Source of the DNA: Oscillospiraceae bacterium
GTDB taxonomy: Bacteria; Bacillota; Clostridia; Oscillospirales; Acutalibacteraceae
Length of the DNA: 20,686 nucleotides
Direction of reading: 5' to 3'
NCBI GenBank assembly: GCA_902797915.1
Contig: CADBUK010000167.1
Span: forward strand, 1-20,686
Shown here: in pieces, positions 7,807 to 15,244 of the stretch
Numbering within the stretch: position 1 is the first letter of the stretch
Layout of the letters: every line of letters starts with the position of its first letter
Position numbers and translations under genes: made by a program
The notes under the pieces: generated by a model
What the model saw: only the letters and a program-made list of their open reading frames with translations
Told to the model about the DNA's origin: nothing
Databases searched by the model: none

Positions 7807-7835
7807 ATATTAATTACCATTAAATAAAAAGTCAA
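7807..7835 (-). promoter_or_regulatory. Promoter of the FHA-SEDS-PBP-hflX-DUF4830-rsuA operon
   Basis: Minus strand: TTGACT (7835-7830), exactly 17 bases, then TAATAT (7812-7807). Predicted start site near 7800, leaving a short leader with AAAGGAG before the TTG start at 7771. Its -35 box lies only seven bases from the -35 box of the divergent galM promoter. Confidence 0.75.
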
Positions 7836-7842
7836 GTTACAG

Positions 7843-7871
7843 TTGAATTTGTTAACAATTAAGGTTATACT
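7843..7871 (+). promoter_or_regulatory. Promoter of galM
   Basis: TTGAAT (7843-7848), 17-base spacer, TATACT (7866-7871). Predicted start near 7878, giving a leader of about 20 bases that holds the site GAAAGGAG before the ATG at 7900. Confidence 0.7.
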
Positions 7872-7899
7872 CAAATTATAGTCTGAAAGGAGAAACGCT

Positions 7900-8955
7900 A
7901 TGAGCATTACAAAAAAACCATTCGGAACACTTGAGGACGGCACTGCCGTTGACCTTTACACTATTACTAATAAAAACGGGGCTTCCCTTTCCCTGCAAAC
8001 GCTTGGCGGCGGAATTCAGGCGCTTTGCGTGCCTGACAGGAACGGAAAGCTTGCCGACGTTGTTTTGGGCTTTGACGAGCCGCAGCCGTATTTAATAGGC
8101 GATACGGGCTTTCAGGGACTTTTGGTAGGCAGATTTGCAAACCGCATACGCGACGCAAGGTTTACGCTTGACGGCGTTGAATACCGTCTGCCCGCAAATC
8201 AGGGCAGCTGGACTCTGCACGGCGGCGGCCGCTTCAGCTACACGGTTTGGGAGGTTAAGGAAACAAGCAATAATTCCGTTACCTTTGAAAAGTTTTCCCC
8301 CGACGGCGAGGACGGCTTCCCCGGTAATTTCACAATGACGGTTAAATACACGCTTACCGAGGACAATACCGTAAGAATTGAATACACAATTTTAAGCGAT
8401 AAGAAAACGCCCGCAAACCCAACCAACCACGCATACTTTAACCTCGGCGGCAGACCGCAGGACACAATTGAAAACCACCTGCTGAAAATCAACGCCGATT
8501 ACTTTACCGAAACCGACCCCGACCAGCTGCCCACGGGTGAAATTACCGCCGTTGAGGGTACGATGATGGATTTCAGACAGGCGCATAAAATCGGCGACAA
8601 CATTGACGTTCCGTTCCGCGCAACGCTGGGCGACGTCGGTTATGACAACAACTACTGCCTGCGCAACAAATTCGGAGAATTTGCCGAGGCGGCTGTGCTT
8701 TACGACGAGGAAAGCGGCAGAAAGCTGACCGTTTATACCGATATGCCCGCCATCCAGCTTTACTGCGGCGGCTGGCTTGCAAAGAGCGGCAACAAGGGCA
8801 AGGAAAACGGCAACGTTACATACCGCAGGGGCGTTGCGCTTGAAACCCAATTTAACCCCGACAGCGTTAACTTCCCCGAAAAATTCGGCATTGTTTACGC
8901 AGAGGCAGGCAAGGAGTTTAAAACGACAACCGAATTCAGATTTACCGCTGAATAA
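7900..8955 (+). CDS. galM: Aldose 1-epimerase (mutarotase)
   Basis: A 351-residue cytoplasmic protein, the normal length for GalM. Motifs: GRFANRI at 77-83, LHGG at 106-109 (His107), TNHAYFNLGG at 175-184 (His177, the expected catalytic acid) and ALETQFNPDS at 313-322 (Glu315, the expected base). No signal peptide is visible. The enzyme interconverts alpha and beta anomers of galactose, glucose or related sugars, feeding the Leloir pathway or glycolysis; no other Leloir gene is in the window. It has its own promoter and a strong ribosome site (AAAGGAG, seven bases before the ATG). The glycosidase operon 1.8 kb downstream on the same strand could supply its substrate, but a regulator gene and a terminator lie between, so they are separate units. 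Confidence 0.93.
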   Translation: MSITKKPFGTLEDGTAVDLYTITNKNGASLSLQTLGGGIQALCVPDRNGKLADVVLGFDEPQPYLIGDTGFQGLLVGRFANRIRDARFTLDGVEYRLPANQGSWTLHGGGRFSYTVWEVKETSNNSVTFEKFSPDGEDGFPGNFTMTVKYTLTEDNTVRIEYTILSDKKTPANPTNHAYFNLGGRPQDTIENHLLKINADYFTETDPDQLPTGEITAVEGTMMDFRQAHKIGDNIDVPFRATLGDVGYDNNYCLRNKFGEFAEAAVLYDEESGRKLTVYTDMPAIQLYCGGWLAKSGNKGKENGNVTYRRGVALETQFNPDSVNFPEKFGIVYAEAGKEFKTTTEFRFTAE

Positions 8956-8974
8956 GAGCATAAATACTGCGCCC

Positions 8975-9020
8975 GCAACCAAAAGTTGCATAATTTCAAC
9001 TCAGAATAGATTGTGCAACC
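8975..9020 (+). promoter_or_regulatory. Repeat cluster upstream of the XRE-DUF4097 gene (candidate operator)
   Basis: GCAACC occurs at 8975-8980 and 9015-9020, exactly 40 bases apart, and GTTGC(A) at 8985-8990 is complementary to both. Two mutually exclusive small hairpins can form. The site is downstream of galM and upstream of the regulator's ATG (9075). A possible promoter, TTGTGC (9011-9016) with an 18-base spacer and TAAAAT (9035-9040), overlaps the right-hand copy. This would suit autoregulation, but could also be a weak galM terminator. Confidence 0.35.
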
Positions 9021-9074
9021 GAGAAATTTTTTGCTAAAATTTTGCTGAAAAGAAAACCGAAAGAGGTGGCATAT

Positions 9075-10703
9075 ATGGATTTACAGACTGCTCAAAGACT
9101 TTATGAATTCAGAAAGGCAAACGGCTATTCTCAGGAGGAGCTTGCGGAGAAAATCGGCGTTTCAAGGCAGGCTATTTCCAAATGGGAAAGAAGCGAAAGC
9201 AGCCCCGATACCGATAATTTAATAGCGCTTGCAAGGCTTTACGGTATTTCAATTGACGAGCTGATTAACGGCAGCAGCGAGCCGAAAAAGGCAGACGAAC
9301 CCGTACAGGAAACAGCACCCGTTCAGGAGAGCGCGCCCGCAAAGGACAATGTTGACATAAGCCTTAAAAACGGCATTAACGTTGACGCGGCAAACGGCGA
9401 TTCCGTTCATATCGGGCTTGACGGAATCAGGGTTAACCCGAATAATTCCGCAGAGTTTAATGAAAACATATTAAAGAACGCGAAGAAAACTAACCCGTTG
9501 CTTGACGCAATTATTGCCTGCACCTGCTTTTTGCTGTTCATTCTGACAGGCGCATTTACCTCGGGCGGCTGGGCATACAGCTGGCTTTTCCTGCTTATGA
9601 TTCCCGTTATTATTACGGCAGTTGAGGCGTTTCGCTCTAAAAACCCGAGCGTTTTCTGCTATCCCGTATTAATGGTTGTGCTTTTTTGCGGGCTCGGATT
9701 AGGCGCTCATATCTGGCACCCGACGTGGATTTTGTTTATTACAATTCCGCTTTACTATATTATTTGCGAGGCTTATAAGAAATCACGCGTAACCGAACCC
9801 GTGCAGACGGCAACGCAGGGCGCAAACGGAACGTATTACACGCCCAACACGCAGACAAGCAGCGCTTACGCGCAGGAGCAAAGCGGCGGCAGCAAAGCAA
9901 CCCAAATTGTTTTGGGTATACTGTTAGGCTTCTTAATCTTTGCGGTTATTATATCCTGCGTTATTGCGGCAGGCGTTGGAATATTTTCATTTAAGACGAA
10001 CAGCCATAACGACGCAGATTACATCATAGGCTCGGGCGAGGTTGCGGCAGATGCTGTTAACGGCATTGAGGTTGACTGGGTTAACGGCAATATTGATGTT
10101 CAGTATTACGACGGCAACACAATTTCCTTTACCGAAACCGAAGAGACCGACCCTGACAGACAATTGAGATATAAAATTGATGAGGACGGCACACTTGAAA
10201 TCAATTTCTGCAAAGATACAATCGAAGCCGATTTATCAAATTTTAATATCAACGGCTTTTCAAAGGATTTGACTGTATATGTGCCGCAGGGTAAAGCATT
10301 GACGGAGCTTGATATTGACAACGTTTCGGCTGAGGTTAACATTAACGCGATAACCGCCAACAAGATGGACATAGACACCGTTTCGGGCGACATTACCGCA
10401 ACGGGCAGCTTTACAACAGTTAAAATTGACAGCGTTTCGGCAACGGCTGACATTACCGCGGACAGCGCGCTTGGCAAATTTAATGCAGACAGTGTAAGCG
10501 CAACGGTTACGCTTTGGCTGCCCGCCGACACAACGGGCTTTACAGTTGACAGCGATTCCGTTTCAGGCAAGGTTGACACCGCTGATTTCACAAACCAAAA
10601 CGCTTCAAAAATCACGGACGGCTCACTAACCTACGGCGACGGAAGCATTAAAATCGGATTTGACACCGTAAGCGGCCATATGGTAATAAAATCATATCAG
10701 TAA
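9075..10703 (+). CDS. Membrane-embedded XRE-family regulator with extracytoplasmic DUF4097 beta-repeat domain
   Basis: A 542-residue protein. Residues 4-62 are an XRE helix-turn-helix (GYSQEELAEKIGVSRQAISKWERSE). A Glu/Pro/Ala-rich linker and a short beta-like stretch (93-120) follow. Hydrophobic segments are at about 142-162, 167-185, 194-213, 216-232 and 276-303. The odd number puts the HTH inside the cell and the C-terminal part outside. Residues 315-542 hold a DUF4097-like repeat region with at least five copies of a D-x-VS(A/G) motif (416, 435, 453, 473 and 531, plus a shifted copy near 495), as in a parallel beta-helix. The likely role is a one-component membrane regulator, possibly sensing the envelope; signal and target are unknown. 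The ATG at 9075 is chosen because AGAGGTGG lies just before it; a frame opening at 9042 runs through that site. Confidence 0.85.
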   Translation: MDLQTAQRLYEFRKANGYSQEELAEKIGVSRQAISKWERSESSPDTDNLIALARLYGISIDELINGSSEPKKADEPVQETAPVQESAPAKDNVDISLKNGINVDAANGDSVHIGLDGIRVNPNNSAEFNENILKNAKKTNPLLDAIIACTCFLLFILTGAFTSGGWAYSWLFLLMIPVIITAVEAFRSKNPSVFCYPVLMVVLFCGLGLGAHIWHPTWILFITIPLYYIICEAYKKSRVTEPVQTATQGANGTYYTPNTQTSSAYAQEQSGGSKATQIVLGILLGFLIFAVIISCVIAAGVGIFSFKTNSHNDADYIIGSGEVAADAVNGIEVDWVNGNIDVQYYDGNTISFTETEETDPDRQLRYKIDEDGTLEINFCKDTIEADLSNFNINGFSKDLTVYVPQGKALTELDIDNVSAEVNINAITANKMDIDTVSGDITATGSFTTVKIDSVSATADITADSALGKFNADSVSATVTLWLPADTTGFTVDSDSVSGKVDTADFTNQNASKITDGSLTYGDGSIKIGFDTVSGHMVIKSYQ

Positions 10704-10709
10704 AATTTC

Positions 10710-10736
10710 GGGAGGGTTTAAGCCCTCCCTTTTTTA
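10710..10736 (+). terminator. Terminator of the XRE-DUF4097 gene
   Basis: GGGAGGG (10710-10716) pairs with CCCTCCC (10723-10729) around a 6-base loop and is followed by seven T residues. It starts six bases after the TAA codon. A classic intrinsic terminator. Confidence 0.93.
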
Positions 10737-10740
10737 TTTA

Positions 10741-10770
10741 TTGACAGTATTATTATTTATAGTGTATCAT
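10741..10770 (+). promoter_or_regulatory. Promoter of the GH26-GH31 operon
   Basis: A perfect TTGACA (10741-10746), 18-base spacer, TATCAT (10765-10770). It begins directly after the T-run of the preceding terminator. Start site predicted near 10777, so the leader is only about 20 bases. Confidence 0.7.
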
Positions 10771-10795
10771 AAACCTGAGGTGTGAGGTGTATGAT

Positions 10796-13243
10796 ATGAA
10801 AAAAACAACGAAAAAAGTTATTTCCTTTATCCTCGTTTTCTGCATAATCATTACCGCAGGCATTACCTTTAACGCAACACGCGCAATCGCCGAAAACGGA
10901 AGCATAAATAACGGCGCTATAAAATGGAGCCTTAACGAAGACGGCGTTTTTACCGTTAACGGCACGGGTTACGGCCCGAATTACAGCAACACCATTCTTT
11001 CAAACAGCGAGCAATACTGCCCCTGGAGAAGTTATCGCAGCAGGATTAAAACCGTAATTATTGAGCCCGGTATTCAGGCAATCGGCGATTACTGGTTTTA
11101 CGGCTGTACAAAGCTTGAAAGCGTTGAGCTACCCGATTCGCTTGTTAAAATCGGCGCTTATTGCTTTTCGGGCTGTAGCTCGCTTGAGAGCATTGTAATA
11201 CCCGAAAACTGCTGTGAATATTACAACTACGTTTTCAACGGCTGCAGCAAGCTGAAATGGGCAATTCTGCCGAGCGATAACTCCTCATCAAATTACTTAC
11301 ACAGAATTCCCGATTACACCTTCAACGGCTGTTCCAATCTTGAGAACGTTTGGGTCGGCGAAGGCTACACCACTATTGACAATAACGCCTTTAACGGCTG
11401 CAGCTCGCTTGCGGGCATTATCTGGACGGGCAGCACGCTGAGCAGCGTTGGCAGCAACTTCCCGTCGGGAGCAAGCTTTGCAGGCAATACTGAACTGCAA
11501 AATCAGTGCGCGGCGCTCGGAAAAAGCTATATTTCCGTCAGCGGCAGCAGCTCGTCAAGCCTTAATTACAATTACGATTTAAACACGAAAACCCTTTCCT
11601 TCACAGGCAGCGGCGCTATTGACGACTGCCCGTGGACGAACTGGAGATACTTTATTTACGGCTTGGATTTAAACGGAGTTACAAGCGTTTTTGACGCCGC
11701 CTTTAACGGCTGCGAATACCTGACGGGAGAGCTTGAAATACCCGAAAGCGTTACCGAAATCGGCTTCAACGCGTTTGAGCTGACGGGCTATGACAGCGTT
11801 ATAATCAATTCGCCGAGTATAACCATTAACGACCCCGCTTTTGATGTTGATGACAGCATTGTTTTCTACGGCGTACAGGGCAGCGGCGTTTATGATTACA
11901 TAGAAGCCGCGCGCGACAGCAATACCGACTGGCGCTGTTACTGCATAGGCGCTCACTCCTTTGCGGGCGAGCATTCAAAATGCGCCTACTGCGATTTGGT
12001 AAACAACGAATTAACCGTTGAGCCCCTCGGCAGCCACGAATACGTTTACCAGTACCGTCTCGGCAACAAGCTCTACTACAAATGCAGTGAGTGCGACATT
12101 GACGATTACTCCATCAGCGCAAGAGAATTGCTGCTGAATTTCAGTTTTATTATTAACACAAACGGCACTGCGTTTAACCAGACCGATTACGACGGACGTT
12201 TTGACATTATCAGGGACGGCTTTGTAAATATGCGCGATTACAAATACATTGAGGACGTTTGCAACGGCAACCCTGTTGAATACGATATGAACTTAACTAA
12301 TGAAAACGCCACACCTGAGGCGCAGGCGCTTTTCCGCTACATTGCTTCGGTTTACGGCAGCAAAATTATTTCGGGTCAGCAGGAATCCACCTGGATTAAC
12401 AACAACCCGAATTACGAAATGGAATACATTTACAACACCACGGGCAAATACCCCGCAATCCGCGGTCTTGACTTTATGAACGACGATTTTGACGGAGTTG
12501 TTTCCAGAGCAAAGGCTTGGGCGGCGCAGGGCGGTATAGTTACAATCTGCTGGCACTGCTCAAAGAACTTTGACAAATCATATAACGAATGCAAGATTAA
12601 GGATGATAACGGAAACGATATTACCGCTAATATGCTTACTGACGCCGAGTGGGAGGCGGTGCTGACCGAAGGCACGTCCGAGCACGCAGCGTTTATTGCG
12701 GGAATGGACAAGGCGGGCAACGCCCTGCTTCAGCTGCAGGAGGAGGGAATTCCCGTGCTGTGGCGCCCGTTCCACGAGTTTGACGGCGGCTGGTTCTGGT
12801 GGGGCGGAGGCGGCAGCGACAAGTTTACGCGCCTCTGGAAAATGATGTACAACCACTTTACGTACGATTTGGGGCTCAACAATCTGATTTGGGTTCTGGG
12901 CTATTCCCACAACGGCACGGATTACGGCACTGACCTTGCGGACTGGTACCCGGGCAGCAGATATTGCGACATCGCGGGCGCGGACAGCTATGAGGTTGCC
13001 GCGAACGGCGCTGAGGGCAGGCTTTACAACCCCGTGCTGAAAACCACTTACGGCGCAAAGCCGCTAACCATGCACGAAACGGGACTTATTCCTACGGTTG
13101 ACCAGCTTGAAGACGTGCCGTGGGCGTACTTTATGACCTGGCACACCACCTATCTTACAGAGGTTAACACCACTTCGGCGCTGAACGAAATATATAACAG
13201 CGAATACGTTATAACCCTTGACGAGCTGCCCCATCTATACTGA
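10796..13243 (+). CDS. Secreted protein with BspA-type LRRs, dockerin-like half motif and GH26 (beta-mannanase-type) domain
   Basis: An 815-residue exported protein. A Lys-rich N-terminus and hydrophobic core (about 1-32) form a signal peptide. Residues about 36-250 and 257-380 are two modules that open with a WSLNEDGVFTVNGTG-like strand and continue with BspA-type (LRR_5) repeats such as FNGCSSL and IPESVTEIGFNAF. A Cys-pair region follows (CYC 381-383, CAYC 396-399, CSEC 430-433). Then a dockerin-like half motif, DIIRDGFVNMRDY at 470-482, that lacks the usual Asn at its third position. The GH26 domain spans about 505-810, with WRPFHEFDGGW holding the acid/base Glu661 and MHETG the nucleophile Glu761. 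GH26 enzymes cut beta-1,4-mannans. ATG 10796 follows GAGGTG by six bases; an in-frame GTG nine bases upstream overlaps that site. No sortase or SLH anchor is seen. Confidence 0.87.
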   Translation: MKKTTKKVISFILVFCIIITAGITFNATRAIAENGSINNGAIKWSLNEDGVFTVNGTGYGPNYSNTILSNSEQYCPWRSYRSRIKTVIIEPGIQAIGDYWFYGCTKLESVELPDSLVKIGAYCFSGCSSLESIVIPENCCEYYNYVFNGCSKLKWAILPSDNSSSNYLHRIPDYTFNGCSNLENVWVGEGYTTIDNNAFNGCSSLAGIIWTGSTLSSVGSNFPSGASFAGNTELQNQCAALGKSYISVSGSSSSSLNYNYDLNTKTLSFTGSGAIDDCPWTNWRYFIYGLDLNGVTSVFDAAFNGCEYLTGELEIPESVTEIGFNAFELTGYDSVIINSPSITINDPAFDVDDSIVFYGVQGSGVYDYIEAARDSNTDWRCYCIGAHSFAGEHSKCAYCDLVNNELTVEPLGSHEYVYQYRLGNKLYYKCSECDIDDYSISARELLLNFSFIINTNGTAFNQTDYDGRFDIIRDGFVNMRDYKYIEDVCNGNPVEYDMNLTNENATPEAQALFRYIASVYGSKIISGQQESTWINNNPNYEMEYIYNTTGKYPAIRGLDFMNDDFDGVVSRAKAWAAQGGIVTICWHCSKNFDKSYNECKIKDDNGNDITANMLTDAEWEAVLTEGTSEHAAFIAGMDKAGNALLQLQEEGIPVLWRPFHEFDGGWFWWGGGGSDKFTRLWKMMYNHFTYDLGLNNLIWVLGYSHNGTDYGTDLADWYPGSRYCDIAGADSYEVAANGAEGRLYNPVLKTTYGAKPLTMHETGLIPTVDQLEDVPWAYFMTWHTTYLTEVNTTSALNEIYNSEYVITLDELPHLY

Positions 13244-13256
13244 TTTGGAGAAATGA

Positions 13257-15200
13257 ATGAAAAACACAACTGTTTCGGAAAAAAGAATAGTTTTTTCAAG
13301 GCGTAATGAATTAATCCGACTTACGCCCTGCGGCAAAAGCGCAATTAGGTTTGAGTCCTTCCCCGACTGCAGAGAGTTTGACGAAAACTTTACCCTTATG
13401 CCCCAAAAGGCAGACTGCGTTATTGAGGAGCGGGAGCACTGCGTTTCAATGACCGCAGGAAAGCTGAGTGTAAAGCTTGAGGACAACGGCAGGATTACCT
13501 TTGCAATTAACGGCAAATCAATTCTTGAGGAAAAGCCCGAGCTTGCGTTTAACGACGGCTTTCGCCACTACGAGCGCAAAAACGGCGCTTGGGAAGCAAG
13601 AGTTACCTTCAAGAGCAACGACGGCGAGCATTTTTACGGGCTTGGGCACGAGGCAAGCGGCAGATTTGACCTCAAAGGCTGTTCGTTCGACCTGCGCCAC
13701 GTTAACGCAAAAAGCACCGTTCCGTTTGTTTATTCCTCGCTGGGCTACGGCTTTATATGGAACAATCCCGCAGTGGGAAACGTTGAGCTTTCGGCAAACC
13801 GCACCCGCTGGAGCGTGGGCGCAACGCGTAAAATTGACTACGTTGTAATTGCGGGAAATCCGAAGGAGGTCAGCGAAACGCTTGCCGATTTAACGGGGCA
13901 CGCGCCCGTTATGCCTCACTGGGCAACGGGCTTTTGGCAGAGCAGACTGCGCTACGAAACGCAGGAGGATTTACTTGAGGTTGCAAGGCGCTATAAGGCG
14001 GAAAGCATTCCGCTTTCGGCAATTATCTGCGATTATTTTCACTGGACGGAGCAGGGCGATTACAAATTTGACCCGCAGTACTGGCACGACGTTAAGGCAA
14101 TGACCGACGAGCTGCACCAAATGGGTACGAGGCTTATTGTTTCCGTCTGGCCAACGATTAACGAAAAATCTGAAAATTACGGCTATATGTGCGACAATAA
14201 TATGCTTATCCGCACGGCTGAGGGCTCAAACCGCGTGTTCGACTTTTACGGACCGCAGGCGGAAATTGACGTTACAAACCCCGAAACAAGAAAATTTGTT
14301 TTTTCAAAAATAAAAGAAAACTACCTTGATAACGGCGTTGACGGCTTATGGTTTGACGAGGCTGAGCCTGAAATCCACCCCGAGCATTTCGGCAACCTGT
14401 TATTGCATATCGGCAGGGGCGACGAGGTCGGACTGCTGTACCCGTATTACTATGCAAAAATGGCGTTTGACGGCTTCGCCGATATGGGCGAAACGCCCGT
14501 TACGCTTATCCGCGCCGCCTACCTTGGAATACAGAAATTCGGAGCGCTTGTCTGGAGCGGGGATATTCCCTCAACCTTTGAAAGCCTTGCCGAGCAGGTT
14601 AAGGCGGGGCTGAACGCCTCAATGTGCGGCATTCCCTGGTGGAACACGGACATCGGCGGCTTCTGGGGCGCGGACACGCAGAGCGACGAATTCCGCGAGT
14701 TGATTGTGCGCTGGTTTCAGTACGGGGTGTTCTCCCCCGTTATGCGCCTGCACGGCAACCGAAACCGCCACGGCGAAAAAAAGCGCGACGTTAAGGAGGC
14801 TTCGGGCGACCCGAACGAAATCTGGAGCTTCGGCGAAAGGAACTTCGGCATACTGAAAGACCTTGTTTTGCTTCGTGAAAGGCTGAGACCGTACATTGAA
14901 AAGCATATGAAAACCGCGGCGGAAAAGGGATACCCCGTTATGCGCCCGATGTTTTTTGATTTTCACGGGGACGAAACCTGTTACACCCTCGGCGAGCAGT
15001 ATATGTTCGGCGACGATATAATCTTTGCCCCGATTATAAACCGCGGCCAGACGGAAAAGGCGGTTTATCTGCCCGAGGGCGAATGGGTGCTGACAAAAAC
15101 GAAGAGCACTTACTGCGCAGGCTGGCATACGGTTACAGCTGAAATTGACGAGTTTATTGCGTTCGTCAGGAAAGGCGCAAAGGTGCTTAAGTGTTTTTAA
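13257..15200 (+). CDS. Glycoside hydrolase family 31 (alpha-xylosidase/alpha-glucosidase type)
   Basis: A 647-residue protein without a signal peptide, so cytoplasmic. It has the GH31 layout: an N-terminal beta domain (1-220) with FYGLGHEASGRFDLKG, a catalytic barrel (about 222-545) and C-terminal beta domains. GLWFDEAEPE (363-372) holds the expected nucleophile Asp367, and LVWSGDIPSTFE (431-442) the acid/base Asp436. GFWQSRLRYETQEDLLEV and AIICDYFHWTEQGDYKFDP look most like the alpha-xylosidase branch, but alpha-glucosidase or alpha-galactosidase activity cannot be ruled out. It starts 13 bases after the GH26 stop, with GGAG before the ATG, so the two are co-transcribed. The pair suggests outside cleavage of a polysaccharide and inside trimming of alpha-linked side groups; no transporter is nearby. 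Confidence 0.9.
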   Translation: MKNTTVSEKRIVFSRRNELIRLTPCGKSAIRFESFPDCREFDENFTLMPQKADCVIEEREHCVSMTAGKLSVKLEDNGRITFAINGKSILEEKPELAFNDGFRHYERKNGAWEARVTFKSNDGEHFYGLGHEASGRFDLKGCSFDLRHVNAKSTVPFVYSSLGYGFIWNNPAVGNVELSANRTRWSVGATRKIDYVVIAGNPKEVSETLADLTGHAPVMPHWATGFWQSRLRYETQEDLLEVARRYKAESIPLSAIICDYFHWTEQGDYKFDPQYWHDVKAMTDELHQMGTRLIVSVWPTINEKSENYGYMCDNNMLIRTAEGSNRVFDFYGPQAEIDVTNPETRKFVFSKIKENYLDNGVDGLWFDEAEPEIHPEHFGNLLLHIGRGDEVGLLYPYYYAKMAFDGFADMGETPVTLIRAAYLGIQKFGALVWSGDIPSTFESLAEQVKAGLNASMCGIPWWNTDIGGFWGADTQSDEFRELIVRWFQYGVFSPVMRLHGNRNRHGEKKRDVKEASGDPNEIWSFGERNFGILKDLVLLRERLRPYIEKHMKTAAEKGYPVMRPMFFDFHGDETCYTLGEQYMFGDDIIFAPIINRGQTEKAVYLPEGEWVLTKTKSTYCAGWHTVTAEIDEFIAFVRKGAKVLKCF

Positions 15201-15209
15201 ACGCATAAA

Positions 15210-15240
15210 AAAGGATGTTCACGGTTTGTGAACATCCTTT
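15210..15240. terminator. Bidirectional terminator between GH31 and the actin-like protein gene
   Basis: AAAGGATGTTCAC (15210-15222) pairs perfectly with GTGAACATCCTTT (15228-15240), loop GGTTT. On the plus strand TCTTTTAT follows; on the minus strand the A-tract at 15207-15211 gives a T-run. It lies 10 bases after the GH31 stop and 5 bases from the stop of the convergent gene, so it can serve both. Confidence 0.9.
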
Positions 15241-15244
15241 TCTT

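Noticed and set aside
8392..8991. A 199-residue open frame antisense to galM
   Set aside because: It mirrors the GalM coding frame, has no ribosome site, and GalM is firmly supported on the other strand.
10106..10615. A 169-residue Ser/Val-rich open frame antisense to the DUF4097 repeats
   Set aside because: The repeat pattern is a mirror of the sense-strand D-x-VS repeats; no ribosome site or promoter.
14619..15206. A 195-residue open frame antisense to the GH31 gene
   Set aside because: It lies opposite conserved GH31 catalytic sequence, starts inside it, and has no recognisable domain.
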